NCBI RefSeq assembly: GCF_030161415.1
Contig: NZ_BSSU01000016.1
Span: 1-64,000 of the forward strand
Length of the DNA stretch: 64,000 nucleotides
Direction of reading: 5' to 3'
Origin: Thalassotalea eurytherma
GTDB taxonomy: Bacteria > Pseudomonadota > Gammaproteobacteria > Enterobacterales > Alteromonadaceae
Position 1 is the stretch's first letter, and every line of letters starts with the position of its first letter. Below are positions 47,435-57,637 of the stretch, one piece after another. Made by a program: the position numbers and the translations under genes. The notes under the pieces are model-generated. The model was not told the DNA's origin, made no database searches, and worked only from the letters and a program-made list of their open reading frames with translations.

Positions 47435-49081
47435 TTATACGCCAGCTTGTTCAAAAAGCGTATTGACCATTTCTTGAGCTTCGTCAAAAATTTGAGCCAA
47501 ATGAGCTTCATCAATAAAGCTTTCTGCGTAAATCTTATAAATATCTTCTGTGCCTGAAGGTCTTGCTGCAAACCAACCATTTTTAGTTGTTACTTTTAAG
47601 CCACCAATCGCAGCATTGTTGCCAGGTGCGTGACTTAACTTCGCTTGGATTTCTTCACCGGCTAGTTGTGTTGCTTTGATATCGTCTGGTGACAATGCCG
47701 TTAATACCGCTTTTTGTGCAAGGCTAGCAACCGCTTCTTTTCGTCCATAACAAGGCTCGCCTAATTCATTGGCAAGATCTTGATAGTATTGGTAGGGATC
47801 TTTGCCGGTAACAGCCAAGATTTCTGCTGCCAATAACGCCATGACAAAGCCATCTTTGTCTGTTGTCCAACATTCACCATTTTTTTGAATGAATGATGCA
47901 CCGGCACTTTCTTCACCACCAAAGGCATATTCACCGTTTTTTAAACCGTCGACAAACCATTTAAAACCAACAGGTACTTCTGATAATGGTCGGTTGATTT
48001 GATGAGCGACGCGATCAATCATTGAGCTAGACACTAAGGTTTTACCTATTTTTGCATCAGCAGACCAATCTCTATGCGTCATTAGGTAATGAATCGCTAC
48101 AGCTAAAAAATGGTTTGGATTCATTAACCCACCAGATTTAGTGACGATACCGTGGCGATCAAAGTCTGGATCGTTACCAACGGCAATGTCAAAATCATCT
48201 TTCATCGCAATTAAACCCGCCATAGCATACGGCGATGAGCAGTCCATACGGATTTTTCCGTCTTTATCCAACGACATAAATGCAAAGCTAGCATCGACCA
48301 CTTGGTTGACAACAGTCAATTCGATGCCGTATAGCTTTGCAATTTCTGGCCAGTAAGCAATACCAGAACCACCTAGTGGATCTACGCCTAGTTTAATCTT
48401 AGCGTCAGCAATTGCCGCCATATCAACGACTTTGTCTAAATCACTAACATAGTGATGAATAAAGTCTTGCTTGGTTAACTTTTCAGATGCAAGCGCTTCA
48501 CCTACAGGCATCATAGTTACGCCTTGCAGCCCATTGCTAATCATGTCATTCGCTTTGGCTTCAATTTGTTTCGTAATGTCGCCTTCAGCAGGTCCACCAT
48601 GTGGAGGGTTATATTTTATGCCACCATCAGTTGGAGGGTTATGAGATGGTGTAATAATTAAGCCGTCTGCTTGTGATTGATTAGCGCGGTTATGATTAAT
48701 GATCAAACGAGAGATAACAGGTGTTGGCGTAAAGCCTAAATCATCTTGAACAATAACATCGACACCGTTAGCAACTAATACACTAATTGCTGAACTAAAT
48801 GCAGGTTCAGAAAGCGCATGTGTATCCTTACCTAAAAACAATGGCCCCGTGATACCCGCATGAGCACGATAATCACACACGGCCTGACAAATAGTTAAAA
48901 TATGTTGTTCATTAAAGCTCACATTAGATGCGCAGCCCCGGTGGCCTGACGTACCAAATGTTACCTTTTGGGTAGGTTCACTAACATCAGGAGTAAGCAA
49001 ATAATAATCGCTGACTAAACGCCCAAGGTTAATACGATCTTCTGGTCTTACACTTTTGCCAGCATGTGGATGAACTGCCAT
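47435..49081 (-). CDS. pgm: Phosphoglucomutase (alpha-D-glucose phosphate-specific)
   Basis: A 548-residue alpha-D-phosphohexomutase interconverting glucose 1- and 6-phosphate. The active-site serine loop is TPSHNPPTDGGIKYNPPHGG (about 143-162). The metal loop is DPDFDRHG (about 303), the sugar-binding loop GGEESAGASF (about 390), and the phosphate loop RPSGTEDIYKIYAES is near the C-terminus. It sits 42 bp downstream of seqA, the conserved seqA-pgm pair. Confidence 0.97.
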   Translation of the reverse strand: MAVHPHAGKSVRPEDRINLGRLVSDYYLLTPDVSEPTQKVTFGTSGHRGCASNVSFNEQHILTICQAVCDYRAHAGITGPLFLGKDTHALSEPAFSSAISVLVANGVDVIVQDDLGFTPTPVISRLIINHNRANQSQADGLIITPSHNPPTDGGIKYNPPHGGPAEGDITKQIEAKANDMISNGLQGVTMMPVGEALASEKLTKQDFIHHYVSDLDKVVDMAAIADAKIKLGVDPLGGSGIAYWPEIAKLYGIELTVVNQVVDASFAFMSLDKDGKIRMDCSSPYAMAGLIAMKDDFDIAVGNDPDFDRHGIVTKSGGLMNPNHFLAVAIHYLMTHRDWSADAKIGKTLVSSSMIDRVAHQINRPLSEVPVGFKWFVDGLKNGEYAFGGEESAGASFIQKNGECWTTDKDGFVMALLAAEILAVTGKDPYQYYQDLANELGEPCYGRKEAVASLAQKAVLTALSPDDIKATQLAGEEIQAKLSHAPGNNAAIGGLKVTTKNGWFAARPSGTEDIYKIYAESFIDEAHLAQIFDEAQEMVNTLFEQAGV

Positions 49082-49123
49082 AATTTCCCTACCCTTTTCC
49101 TTGTTACTGTTTTTAAATTTTTT

Positions 49124-49666
49124 TTAAAGTAGCTCTCTGATTTGCTCGGCTTCCTGCACGTTATAACCTAGTGCTATTGCCACTTCTGTTAACATCATCT
49201 TTTTACGCGTTGTATTTGAGTTAGTGATAACCCAAAACGGACTTTCAGGAATTTGCCTAGGCTTGGTGCTGCTGCCACTTTGCTCTAGCTCTTGTTCACT
49301 TAACGCAAAATACAAGCGATCGCGTCCGCGAATATCGTTAACAACGTTAAATTGTTTTTGATGGACACGATAAAGCGCCGCTAAAATCAATAAAAAACGC
49401 CCAACAGCGCCACGCTGATGCGCCAATTCTTCTTTATTAATGTAATTGAACACACTTTCATTAATCGGTGAAGTTTCGTCAAGTTCTGTTTCAGCTTTCT
49501 GCTCAACAGGCGCAACGTTTTCAACAGTTTCTTGAGGCTGATCTTTAATGTCTTCTGGAGATAACTCTAACAAGCGAGTTAGTATCGATGAAGCACTTTC
49601 ACCAATAGTTTGTGTATTACTTAAAATGTATTGATATAAATCGTCGTCAATTTCTATTGTTTTCAT
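49124..49666 (-). CDS. seqA: Replication initiation negative regulator SeqA
   Basis: A 180-residue DNA-binding protein that sequesters hemimethylated GATC sites at oriC. The N-terminal oligomerisation segment [19 protein letters not shown] and the C-terminal DNA-binding domain ([30 protein letters not shown]) match the family, and the size matches E. coli SeqA (181). The ATG at 49666 follows TAGG. An upstream start would add five residues. Its presence implies Dam methylation in this organism. Confidence 0.96.
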   Translation of the reverse strand: MKTIEIDDDLYQYILSNTQTIGESASSILTRLLELSPEDIKDQPQETVENVAPVEQKAETELDETSPINESVFNYINKEELAHQRGAVGRFLLILAALYRVHQKQFNVVNDIRGRDRLYFALSEQELEQSGSSTKPRQIPESPFWVITNSNTTRKKMMLTEVAIALGYNVQEAEQIRELL

Positions 49667-49872
49667 GTAATGCCTAGACAATGTTGCTCAAGAATCAGCG
49701 TGATTATACGTGGCAAAAAAAGAAGGTGCTAGCAAAGCACGCAATAAGTTAAATAAATTCAACTAACCGTTCATTTATTAAACAAGCATAACGACTAAAA
49801 TTTTTTGGCGATTGAATTATTGCCGACTTTTAAGGAAAATGTCGTTGAAACTGATTGACTCAAAGGCAACGC

Positions 49873-50643
49873 TTGAATACTCAAATTCTCAATTATAAAC
49901 AAGTTGGCATAGGCGACCATGTCATCCTCATTCATGGTCTATTTGGTTCCATGGAAAACTTGAATATGGTAGCTAAAGGCTTGGTTGATAAATACTGTGT
50001 CACGAGTATTGATGTCAGAAACCATGGCTCATCTTTTCATGAGAACAACATGGAATATCCGCAACTCGCTGCTGATGTTATCGCCGTAATGGACACATTA
50101 AATATTGAATCAGCTCATGTGCTAGGCCACTCTATGGGTGGCAAAATCGCCATGGAGTTAGCGTTAACTTACTCGCAACGCGTCAATAAATTGATGATTG
50201 CCGATATTGCTCCGATAAAATATCCGGCCCACCATCAGCAAATCATCAATGGCCTAAAATCAATTGATTTTAGCCAGGTACATAGCCGTAAAGATGCCGA
50301 TAATCAGTTATCAAACTATGTTGATGATGCATCAGTTCGCCCATTTTTATTGCGAAATTTAGCAACAACAAATGGTCACTACCATTTTAAATGCGCCCTT
50401 GAATTTATTGATAACTGCTATGATCAAATAATGTCTGGTTACCTTGGCAACAATCAATTTTTAGGTGATACCTTATTTATCAAGGGTGGAAATTCAGACT
50501 ATATAACCTCAGCTCACCGAGCACGTATCAATGAACTTTTTCCGAATGTATCTGCGAAAATCATCCAAGGTGCTGGCCATTGGCTACATGCCGAGAAAAC
50601 AACGGCATTTAATAAAATTGTTAACGACTTTCTCGACCAATAA
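49873..50643 (+). CDS. ybfF: Alpha/beta-hydrolase fold esterase YbfF
   Basis: About 256 residues from a TTG at 49873, preceded by AAAGG at 6-bp spacing. The frame opens at another TTG at 49855. HGLFGSMENL (about 17-26) is the oxyanion region, GHSMGGK (Ser nucleophile, about 88-94) the nucleophile elbow, and GAGHWLHAEK the catalytic His near the C-terminus. It hydrolyses short acyl esters and thioesters. It is divergent from seqA, as in E. coli. Confidence 0.93.
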   Translation: MNTQILNYKQVGIGDHVILIHGLFGSMENLNMVAKGLVDKYCVTSIDVRNHGSSFHENNMEYPQLAADVIAVMDTLNIESAHVLGHSMGGKIAMELALTYSQRVNKLMIADIAPIKYPAHHQQIINGLKSIDFSQVHSRKDADNQLSNYVDDASVRPFLLRNLATTNGHYHFKCALEFIDNCYDQIMSGYLGNNQFLGDTLFIKGGNSDYITSAHRARINELFPNVSAKIIQGAGHWLHAEKTTAFNKIVNDFLDQ

Positions 50644-50908
50644 AAATACAGGTATTTATCATACCCATTTAGGTTAATTTGACTGAAATACCATGTCAGC
50701 CAATGACATTTTTAAACGCGCGACATTGCACTTAATAGACACTTATTTAGCTAATATTAAAGAGCACAATATCACTAAAGCATACTGTCTTTCGATAAAG
50801 GTCAAAAAAAGTTAATTCGCCTAGAATTTAACAATATTTTTGCCTTGGATTGCTGTGATTAATTGCCCCTTGTGCTATAGTGCGCCGTGAATTTTTGAAG
50901 GTGGCGCT

Positions 50909-51130
50909 ATGTTAGCAGAATATTTAGAAGTTATTGAAGCTGTAGGCTTGAATTTATTTTTTGCTTTTATTTTTATTTTCATAGGGTTATCTATTCACGA
51001 CGTAATGAAAAAAAACGACGTGCCTAAAATGGGCCAATATGTTGTGTATTTCGTATTGGTGCTAGGTTGCGCAGGTTTTATTGCGAAAGGTCTTATCCAG
51101 TTTTTCTGGGAAAGCCAAGGAATTGGTTAA
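50909..51130 (+). CDS. DUF2788 small membrane protein
   Basis: A 73-residue protein with two hydrophobic helices (about 12-30 and 45-67) separated by HDVMKKNDVPKMG, as in DUF2788 proteins found upstream of ybfE-fldA in marine gammaproteobacteria. Function is unknown. It has a GAAGGTGG ribosome site and leads a probable DUF2788-ybfE-fldA operon. Confidence 0.85.
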   Translation: MLAEYLEVIEAVGLNLFFAFIFIFIGLSIHDVMKKNDVPKMGQYVVYFVLVLGCAGFIAKGLIQFFWESQGIG

Positions 51131-51137
51131 GTAGTTC

Positions 51138-51419
51138 ATGGCAAAAGAAGTTTCAGACGTAACAACGATAGATTTGTTCTCAGAGGAAAAACGCCCAGGG
51201 CGACCTAGAACAAATCCACACTCTCGTAGTGTGCAAGTTAAAATCAACAAGCGTAATCAAGTAAAGCGTGATAAGAAGCGTGGCTTGAAACGTGTTGAGT
51301 TTAAAATGCACCAAAGTTTATTTGAAAAACTTGATGCAATGGCGCAAACACAAAATGTTAGTCGTGGCGAGTTGATCGAGTCAATTTTAGCTGATGTGTT
51401 AGAAAGTGACGAATGTTAA
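51138..51419 (+). CDS. ybfE: LexA-regulated protein YbfE
   Basis: A 93-residue protein with the N-terminal KRPGRPRTNPHSR block, a very basic middle and a C-terminal helix pair (MHQSLFEKLDAMAQTQNVSR) like a ribbon-helix-helix. It matches YbfE, which in E. coli precedes fldA and is LexA-controlled. I see no good LexA box in front of this operon. Confidence 0.9.
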   Translation: MAKEVSDVTTIDLFSEEKRPGRPRTNPHSRSVQVKINKRNQVKRDKKRGLKRVEFKMHQSLFEKLDAMAQTQNVSRGELIESILADVLESDEC

Positions 51420-51447
51420 TAATTTTATGAGTAAAAGGTAAAACTTA

Positions 51448-51975
51448 ATGGCAATTGTAGGTTTATTCTTTGGTAGCGATACAGGCAATACTGAAGCTGT
51501 AAGTAAAATGATCCAGAAAAAACTAGGTAAAAAGCTAGTTGAAGTAAAGGATATCGCTAAGAGTACAAAAGAAGAAATCGCAGAATTCGATCTGATTATT
51601 TTAGGTATTCCAACGTGGTACTATGGTGAAAACCAATGTGATTGGGATGACTTTTTACCAGACTTAGAAGAAGTTGATTTCACTGACAAGTTAGTCGCTA
51701 TTTTTGGTTTAGGTGATCAAGAAGATTATGCAGAGTACTTCTGTGATGCAATGCAACCATTACGCGATATTGCTGAATCAAAAGGAGCGATAATCGTAGG
51801 TAACTGGTCTACAGAAGGTTATGAATTCGAAGCATCTAAAGCGTTAGTTGATGACAACACTTTCATTGGCTTATGTATTGACGAAGATCGTCAACCAGAA
51901 CTTACTGAAGAACGTGTAGACAAGTGGGTTACGCAAATCTACGACGAAATGTGTTTAGCAGAGTTAGCTGACTAA
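51448..51975 (+). CDS. fldA: Flavodoxin FldA
   Basis: A 175-residue long-chain flavodoxin with FMN phosphate loop FGSDTGNTEAVS (about 8-19), isoalloxazine loop PTWYYGE (about 57) and the LGDQEDYAEYFCDA loop near 100. It carries low-potential electrons for ferredoxin-NADP reductase-linked enzymes and replaces ferredoxin under iron limitation. fur is encoded about 700 bp downstream. The size equals E. coli FldA (176). Confidence 0.97.
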   Translation: MAIVGLFFGSDTGNTEAVSKMIQKKLGKKLVEVKDIAKSTKEEIAEFDLIILGIPTWYYGENQCDWDDFLPDLEEVDFTDKLVAIFGLGDQEDYAEYFCDAMQPLRDIAESKGAIIVGNWSTEGYEFEASKALVDDNTFIGLCIDEDRQPELTEERVDKWVTQIYDEMCLAELAD

Positions 51976-51987
51976 CCATTAAACGAA

Positions 51988-52028
51988 TAAAAAAAGGGGT
52001 CCGAGTATTTTTACTCTGACCCCTTTTT
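51988..52028. terminator. Bidirectional terminator between fldA and the DUF4442 gene
   Basis: AAAAAGGGGTC and its complement GACCCCTTTTT enclose an inner AGTA/TACT stem, with A- and T-runs on both sides. It serves two convergent genes. Confidence 0.9.
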
Positions 52029-52040
52029 ATTTACCTAAAA

Positions 52041-52505
52041 TTATTTTCTTTGTTTCTTGCGTATATATAACGTACGCATAACCTTCGCAACAACATCGCC
52101 CGATTCATCTTTTATATAGACAGGGATCACAGGTAGATACTTTCCACCGTTGGCGGTCTGTTTTGCTATTTCATCTAGCAACTCATCAGTAATTATGAAG
52201 TCTGCATAAACTTTACCACGCCCAGGCTTAATGAAATCGATATCGGCGTATTTATCCCAAATCACATATTCTTTTCCTAGCCGTGCCATTAGCATCATCA
52301 TATAAAAAGGATCGGTAAGCGAGAATAAGGCCCCGCCAAAGATACTACCTACACCATTTCTATTCCAAGCACTTAAACGCATTGATGCCCGTGCCTGTCT
52401 GAAATCGTCAGACAACGAAATTAACTTGATTCGAGAAAAAAACATCGGTGGCCATAAGTTAATAAATAACTTAAATACCCATGCTTTAGAAAACATTATA
52501 TTCAT
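52041..52505 (-). CDS. DUF4442 hot-dog-fold protein (putative thioesterase)
   Basis: A 154-residue protein from the ATG at 52505, which has AAGGG 7 bp upstream; the frame itself extends to 52556. NRNGVGSIFGGALFSLTDPF (about 55-74) is the hot-dog helix region typical of DUF4442/PaaI-like thioesterases. The substrate is unknown. It lies between fldA and fur, convergent with the former. Confidence 0.85.
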   Translation of the reverse strand: MNIMFSKAWVFKLFINLWPPMFFSRIKLISLSDDFRQARASMRLSAWNRNGVGSIFGGALFSLTDPFYMMMLMARLGKEYVIWDKYADIDFIKPGRGKVYADFIITDELLDEIAKQTANGGKYLPVIPVYIKDESGDVVAKVMRTLYIRKKQRK

Positions 52506-52677
52506 TGATAAACCCTTCAACTCATCGTACCAGTCAATTATCCCAGAAATAGCCAATAAAAAGCAAAGATTAATAAAGAATTAACAATAAATATTACTTG
52601 AGTAATTAACTAAGGCTTTCATCATTGCCGATAAGTCTCTATAATTTTCCCTAGAGTATTAATAACAAATAAAATCT

Positions 52678-53121
52678 ATGCCTGACCAAAATGAAGAACT
52701 AAAACGTGCTGGCCTGAAAATAACGTTACCACGAGTTAAAATTTTAGGTATTTTACAATGTCCTGATAATCAGCACATCAGTGCTGAAGATGTATATAAA
52801 ATTCTTTTAGAGCAAAATGAAGAGATTGGCTTAGCAACAGTCTATCGCGTATTAAACCAATTTGATGATGCTGGTATTGTTACACGTCACCACTTTGAAG
52901 GTGGTAAATCTGTATTTGAATTATCACATAAGAAACATCACGACCATTTAGTATGTCTTAAGTGTGGTAAGGTTGTGGAGTTTGAAGATGACGTTATAGA
53001 AACTCGCCAACTTGATATTGCGAAGTCTCACAACATTAAACTAACGAATCACAGTCTATACTTATACGGTGAATGCGAAGACGAAGATGCCTGTGAAGCA
53101 TACCGCAAAAGCAATCTATAG
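52678..53121 (+). CDS. fur: Ferric uptake regulator Fur
   Basis: A 147-residue Fe(II)-dependent repressor with an N-terminal winged helix (LKITLPRVKILGILQ; GLATVYRVLNQFDDAGIV) and metal sites HHFEGGKSVFELSHKKHHDH (about 71-90). The CLKCGK pair (Cys about 93 and 96) is the structural zinc site. Its size matches E. coli Fur. It is monocistronic with its own terminator. Confidence 0.97.
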   Translation: MPDQNEELKRAGLKITLPRVKILGILQCPDNQHISAEDVYKILLEQNEEIGLATVYRVLNQFDDAGIVTRHHFEGGKSVFELSHKKHHDHLVCLKCGKVVEFEDDVIETRQLDIAKSHNIKLTNHSLYLYGECEDEDACEAYRKSNL

Positions 53122-53133
53122 ATAAAAGTGATT

Positions 53134-53161
53134 AAAAAAAGGAGCGTTTAGCTCCTTTTTT
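53134..53161 (+). terminator. Terminator of fur
   Basis: AAAAAAAGGAGC, a 5-nt loop and GCTCCTTTTTT. It may also serve glnS from the other side. Confidence 0.85.
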
Positions 53162-53187
53162 ATTGTTTGCTGTTTAGCTGACTCAAA

Positions 53188-54861
53188 TTATTTGCCTGCT
53201 ATTTTAGCCCATGTGTCACGTAAACCTACCGTACGATTAAATACAAGATGTTCTGATGTTGCATCTTTGTTATCAAGACAGAAATACCCTTGACGCTCAA
53301 ATTGAAATGCTTGCTCAGGTTGAGCGTTTGCTAAATAAGGCTCTACTTTAGCCTTTGCTATCACAGTTAATGACTCAGGGTTCATCACGCTATGGAAGTC
53401 TTCAGCAGCTGCTGGATTTTCCACGTTAAATAAACGATCGTATAAGCGAACTTCTGCATCAATGCTTTGCGCTGCACTTACCCAATGAATAACACCTTTT
53501 GGTTTAGTACCGTCTTCTGGGTTTTTACCTAGTGTTTTGTCATCGTATGTGCAGTATACCGTAGTCACATTGCCATCAGCGTCCTTGTCACAACGGGTAG
53601 CTGTGACAACGTAAGCACCACGTAAACGAACAGCTTTATCAAGTACTAAACGTTTATATTTCTTATTTGCTTCTTCTCTAAAGTCTTCAGCTTCAATATA
53701 AAGCTCTTTAGAAAATGGCACAATACGTGAACCTTGGCTTTCATCACTTGGGTGATTTTTAACGGTTAGCTCTTCTACTTTAGCTTCGTCATAATTTTCG
53801 ATCACAAGCTTAATTGGGTCTAAAACAGCCATTGCTCGCGGTGCATTATCGTTTAAGTCTTCGCGAATACATGCTTCTAATACACCCATCTCAACCGTAT
53901 TATCCATTTTAGTCACGCCAATACGCTTAGCGAATTCACGAATTGAACCTGGGGTATAGCCGCGGCGTCTAAAACCAGCAATAGTTGGCATACGAGGATC
54001 ATCCCAACCATTAACAAGGTTTTCTTCAACTAACGCATTTAACTTTCGCTTACTCATGACTGTGTATTCAAGATTTAAGCGAGAAAACTCATACTGACGA
54101 GGTTGAGATTCAATTGAAATGTTATCAATGACCCAATCGTATAAACGACGGTTGTCTTGGAATTCCAAAGTACATAATGAGTGTGTTATGTTTTCAATCG
54201 CATCAGAAATACAATGCGTAAAATCATACATTGGATAAATGCACCACTTATCACCTGTTTGGTGGTGATGAGCAAATTTAACGCGATAAATTACCGGGTC
54301 ACGCATACACATAAAGCTTGATGACATGTCGATCTTTGCTCGTAGTGAACACTCACCTTCTTTAAATTCACCTTTACGCATTTTTTCAAATAAGACGAGG
54401 TTTTCTTCAACCGATGTATCACGATACGGGCTATTTTTACCCGGTTGCTTCAACGTGCCACGATACTCGCGCATTTCTTCGCCGTTAAGGAAACAGACAT
54501 AGGCTAAACCCTTCTCAATTAACTCGACAGCATAACCATGAAGTTGATCAAAATAGTCAGATGAATAATGAATATCGCCAGCCCACTCAAAACCAAGCCA
54601 TTTTACGTCTTCTTGAATTGAGTTTACGTAATCGATGTCTTCTTTTTCAGGGTTTGTGTCGTCAAAACGTAAGTTACATAAACCTTGGTAATCTTGAGCA
54701 ATCCCAAAATTTAAGCAAATTGATTTAGCATGACCAATGTGCAAAAAGCCATTAGGCTCAGGTGGGAATCTCGTCTGTACTCCCGTATGTTTGCCGCTTG
54801 CTAGATCTGCATCAATGATTTGACGAATAAAATTTGTTGGACGGTTTTCAGCTTCCGACAT
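53188..54861 (-). CDS. glnS: Glutamine--tRNA ligase
   Basis: A 557-residue class I synthetase. [20 protein letters not shown] contains the HIGH motif (about 41), FDDTNPEKE follows, and VMSKRKL (about 268) is the KMSKS-equivalent. The beta-barrel anticodon domains span about 340-550. Size and motifs match E. coli GlnS (554). It is monocistronic and convergent with fur. Confidence 0.98.
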   Translation of the reverse strand: MSEAENRPTNFIRQIIDADLASGKHTGVQTRFPPEPNGFLHIGHAKSICLNFGIAQDYQGLCNLRFDDTNPEKEDIDYVNSIQEDVKWLGFEWAGDIHYSSDYFDQLHGYAVELIEKGLAYVCFLNGEEMREYRGTLKQPGKNSPYRDTSVEENLVLFEKMRKGEFKEGECSLRAKIDMSSSFMCMRDPVIYRVKFAHHHQTGDKWCIYPMYDFTHCISDAIENITHSLCTLEFQDNRRLYDWVIDNISIESQPRQYEFSRLNLEYTVMSKRKLNALVEENLVNGWDDPRMPTIAGFRRRGYTPGSIREFAKRIGVTKMDNTVEMGVLEACIREDLNDNAPRAMAVLDPIKLVIENYDEAKVEELTVKNHPSDESQGSRIVPFSKELYIEAEDFREEANKKYKRLVLDKAVRLRGAYVVTATRCDKDADGNVTTVYCTYDDKTLGKNPEDGTKPKGVIHWVSAAQSIDAEVRLYDRLFNVENPAAAEDFHSVMNPESLTVIAKAKVEPYLANAQPEQAFQFERQGYFCLDNKDATSEHLVFNRTVGLRDTWAKIAGK

Positions 54862-55047
54862 CCACGCAACCTCAAAAAAGATAATTAGAATTTGAATAAT
54901 CCGACATTATAGCAATACTTGGCCTAGTGATATAGTCATTAGAATTGATATTTATGTTTAATATTTTGCTAATATGAGTGAGTTAATGTCATGATAAAAC
55001 ACATCAACTCACCTTGTTTATTTTCCTGTTTTTGTAAAAGGACTTTC

Positions 55048-56085
55048 ATGTTTAAGAATCTTGCACTTAGTGTTTTGCTAATGTCGTTTTCACTGCAAGC
55101 CGCACCGATAGAAAAAATCTATTTCGGCTCTTGTGCCAAACAACACAAACCCATGCCTATATTTGATGCCATTAATGCTGATAAACCCGACGTATTTGTT
55201 TTTCTTGGTGACAATATTTACAGCTCTTATTTTGATATTTCAGAAATGGCTGAACAATATAAAAAGCTTGCTCACAATAAAGGCTTTCAACAACTAAAAA
55301 GTCAAAGTGATTTAGTCGCAATCTGGGATGATCACGATTATGGTAAGGGCGATGGCGGAAAAGAGTTCAAACACAAAGAGCAAAGCCGTCAAATCATGTT
55401 AGATTTTTGGCAAGAGCCAAAACACTCAGTTCGTTATACTCAAGAGGGGATTTATACATCTTACTTATACGGTGAAGGCGCTCATACCATTCGTGTCATC
55501 TTGCCCGACCTTAGATGGAACCGCGACAGTTTACATCGAGTAGATGACGATACAAGAGCAAAAGAACGAACACCTAAATTTATGGGCCCTTATTTACCGT
55601 CGCCTGATAAAAGTGATCAATTGCTAGGTGAGCAACAGTGGCAATGGCTAGAAGCTGAACTTAAAAAGCCTGCTGCCATTAAAGTGATAGGTTCAGGAAT
55701 ACAGTTACTTAATAAGTTTTCTGGTTGGGAGACTTGGGCAAACTTTCCACATGAGCGAAAACGCCTGCTCGACTTTATTACTAACGAAAAAATTGACGGA
55801 GTATTATTTATCTCCGGCGATACACACTTTGGTGACGTATCGAGAATCACCGATAATACACCTTATCCTTTTTGGGAAATAACTAGTTCAGGCCTAAGTG
55901 AAAAATGGAAAGAAGTTAGCCCGAATAAACACCGTATTGCAAAAGGTGTTAATGAAGTAAATTATGGTTTTATTGAGGTAGACTGGCAGCAAGCTGACCC
56001 AATTATAGAGATGGGCTTAAAAGGCAAGGAAGGTAATGTCATTCATCAATTTCAACTTACGCTTTCAGAAATTAGTAACAAATAA
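55048..56085 (+). CDS. Secreted PhoD-like phosphatase/phosphodiesterase
   Basis: A 345-residue protein from the ATG at 55048 (AAAAGGA ribosome site), with a signal peptide (about 1-18, ending LQAA). Metal-site motifs are FGSCAKQ, FLGDNIYSSY (about 49), WDDHDYGKGDGG (about 96-107) and SGDTHFGDVSR (about 255). PhoD-family enzymes use Ca/Fe to hydrolyse phosphodiesters. It is periplasmic or exported and transcribed alone. Confidence 0.88.
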   Translation: MFKNLALSVLLMSFSLQAAPIEKIYFGSCAKQHKPMPIFDAINADKPDVFVFLGDNIYSSYFDISEMAEQYKKLAHNKGFQQLKSQSDLVAIWDDHDYGKGDGGKEFKHKEQSRQIMLDFWQEPKHSVRYTQEGIYTSYLYGEGAHTIRVILPDLRWNRDSLHRVDDDTRAKERTPKFMGPYLPSPDKSDQLLGEQQWQWLEAELKKPAAIKVIGSGIQLLNKFSGWETWANFPHERKRLLDFITNEKIDGVLFISGDTHFGDVSRITDNTPYPFWEITSSGLSEKWKEVSPNKHRIAKGVNEVNYGFIEVDWQQADPIIEMGLKGKEGNVIHQFQLTLSEISNK

Positions 56086-56112
56086 CTTGTGCTACGCTCT
56101 TACAATCAACAT

Positions 56113-56850
56113 TTAACGAGAACGTAATACTTTTTTTATCACTTTTTTTTCAGCGTCACTTATCATTGTTGGCAGTTCACCACTTTTTGCTAACCGTTGA
56201 ATTTCAGCATCGACTTTAGGCACTAAATGAGCATGTGTTTTATGGACGTAGTGATATAAAGGCAATTTTGCTAACGGCTTACCGGTTGCGACGATATTAC
56301 TAAAACCATAGCGAGCTCGCATCAACTCACCATCTAATGTATTGGTTAACGCAATATCAACGCGGCGATTACTTAATAACGTGAACATTCGTTTAGTGCT
56401 ATTCACTTCGTATATTCTCGACATCCCCTTAGTGATGTTATCGGTATGTTTTACGCCACGAACCTTTGTTAGCTCATAGCCTGATAAATCTGACTTATCT
56501 TCTATTGTGATGCGCCGCCCCTTTAAAATAAAAGGCATGGTTTCTAAGTAATAGTATGGCGTAGGAACTCTGACTGTATTTTGGTTTTCATCACCATAAG
56601 TCCATATACGCATAATCTCCCCGGCTTTTGTTCCAGCGTTAGCGTGTTGCTGTGCTCTTGGAGCAGGCAATGGCTCTATGGATATATCAATACCGATATT
56701 TTTATAAATTTGAGGAAGTACGTGACGACCAACTTCTTGCTCAATCAAAAACTCAATAGAGGCAAAATCATAGTCATTAGAAAAAACAGAGGAAGAAAAA
56801 AGAAAAGCAATACATAACAAAAAACCACTACTACTATGTAACCACGTCAT
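56113..56850 (-). CDS. Periplasmic solute-binding protein, SBP_bac_3-like
   Basis: A 245-residue secreted protein with a hydrophobic signal (about 8-24). The LPAPRAQQHANAGTKAGEIMR segment (shown here in part) and YYYLETMPFILKG fit family 3 solute-binding proteins. VNSTKRMFTLLSNRRVDIAL forms the hinge region. No transporter genes adjoin. It is one of several orphan solute-binding proteins in the window. Confidence 0.8.
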   Translation of the reverse strand: MTWLHSSSGFLLCIAFLFSSSVFSNDYDFASIEFLIEQEVGRHVLPQIYKNIGIDISIEPLPAPRAQQHANAGTKAGEIMRIWTYGDENQNTVRVPTPYYYLETMPFILKGRRITIEDKSDLSGYELTKVRGVKHTDNITKGMSRIYEVNSTKRMFTLLSNRRVDIALTNTLDGELMRARYGFSNIVATGKPLAKLPLYHYVHKTHAHLVPKVDAEIQRLAKSGELPTMISDAEKKVIKKVLRSR

Positions 56851-56944
56851 ATCATACTCATAATTAAGACATTACCTTTAACTATAGCATAACTTCAATA
56901 TTTAGCTGTATATTGACAACAGTAGTGAATATCAGGTTTTAAAT

Positions 56945-56972
56945 AAAATAATCGTGAGTCCAGGACTCACGA
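56945..56972 (-). terminator. Terminator of the DUF2999 gene
   Basis: CGTGAGTCC/GGACTCACG 9-bp palindrome with a minimal loop and a T-rich run on the minus strand, 10 nt after the stop. Confidence 0.7.
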
Positions 56973-56981
56973 CTAAAAAAC

Positions 56982-57245
56982 TTATTTTTGATTACTTTCA
57001 TCAAGTTGAGCTTTTGCTTTTTCTACAGCTTCCATATCTAGACCAAGCTCAACAACTGCTTCTTTGATTAATGCAGGGTTTGTCATTACTTGCATCATCA
57101 CTGGCTGCAGTTCTTCTTGTGGAATACCTAAACTACCAATAGTGGCCATTGCCATGATTGGGTTTTGCGTTAATTCAGTAAAAATAGCAGAGATTTGCTC
57201 GTTAGATATGTTGTTATCTTTTAATACTTTAATAATTGGGTTCAT
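56982..57245 (-). CDS. DUF2999 family protein
   Basis: An 87-residue all-helical protein from the ATG at 57245 (AAAGAG upstream). The MNPIIKVLKDNNISNEQIS start and repeated NPxxx(M/L) segments match DUF2999, a small family of Alteromonadales and Vibrionales without known function. It is Met-rich in the middle (MMQVM). Confidence 0.8.
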   Translation of the reverse strand: MNPIIKVLKDNNISNEQISAIFTELTQNPIMAMATIGSLGIPQEELQPVMMQVMTNPALIKEAVVELGLDMEAVEKAKAQLDESNQK

Positions 57246-57637
57246 AGTGACTCTTTTGTTCATTTATTCATTGTGATAATTATAAATGAACATAACCTTC
57301 GCAATACAGTGCTTTCGTTAATCTTTTCTATTTGTTTCATAAAAGGCAGCAGTGTTAATCAATGTGTCAATAACACAACGATGACACAACTCTTCCTGAT
57401 TAATGCCGTTGTCCTATTTTATTTAATAACGATTAATCATTTAGTTATCTAACAAGCCTTTAGAAAAAGGTATGTGTCAAATAACAATGTTTGATTACAC
57501 CTAGACACACAAATACATAATGTATTGGTTCATGATTAGGCTAACAAAGGATTGTTCAATGCCCGCATCGCTTTATTGCTGTAGTTGATTGCAGGAGAGA
57601 TTACCAATAGGACGTTTACCACCAGAAGGAATTAATT

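Noticed and set aside
49839-49898. Leader peptide before ybfF
   Set aside because: An ATG frame with AAGGAAA upstream ends after 19 codons and overlaps ybfF in another register. It has no attenuator hairpin, so I treat it as chance.
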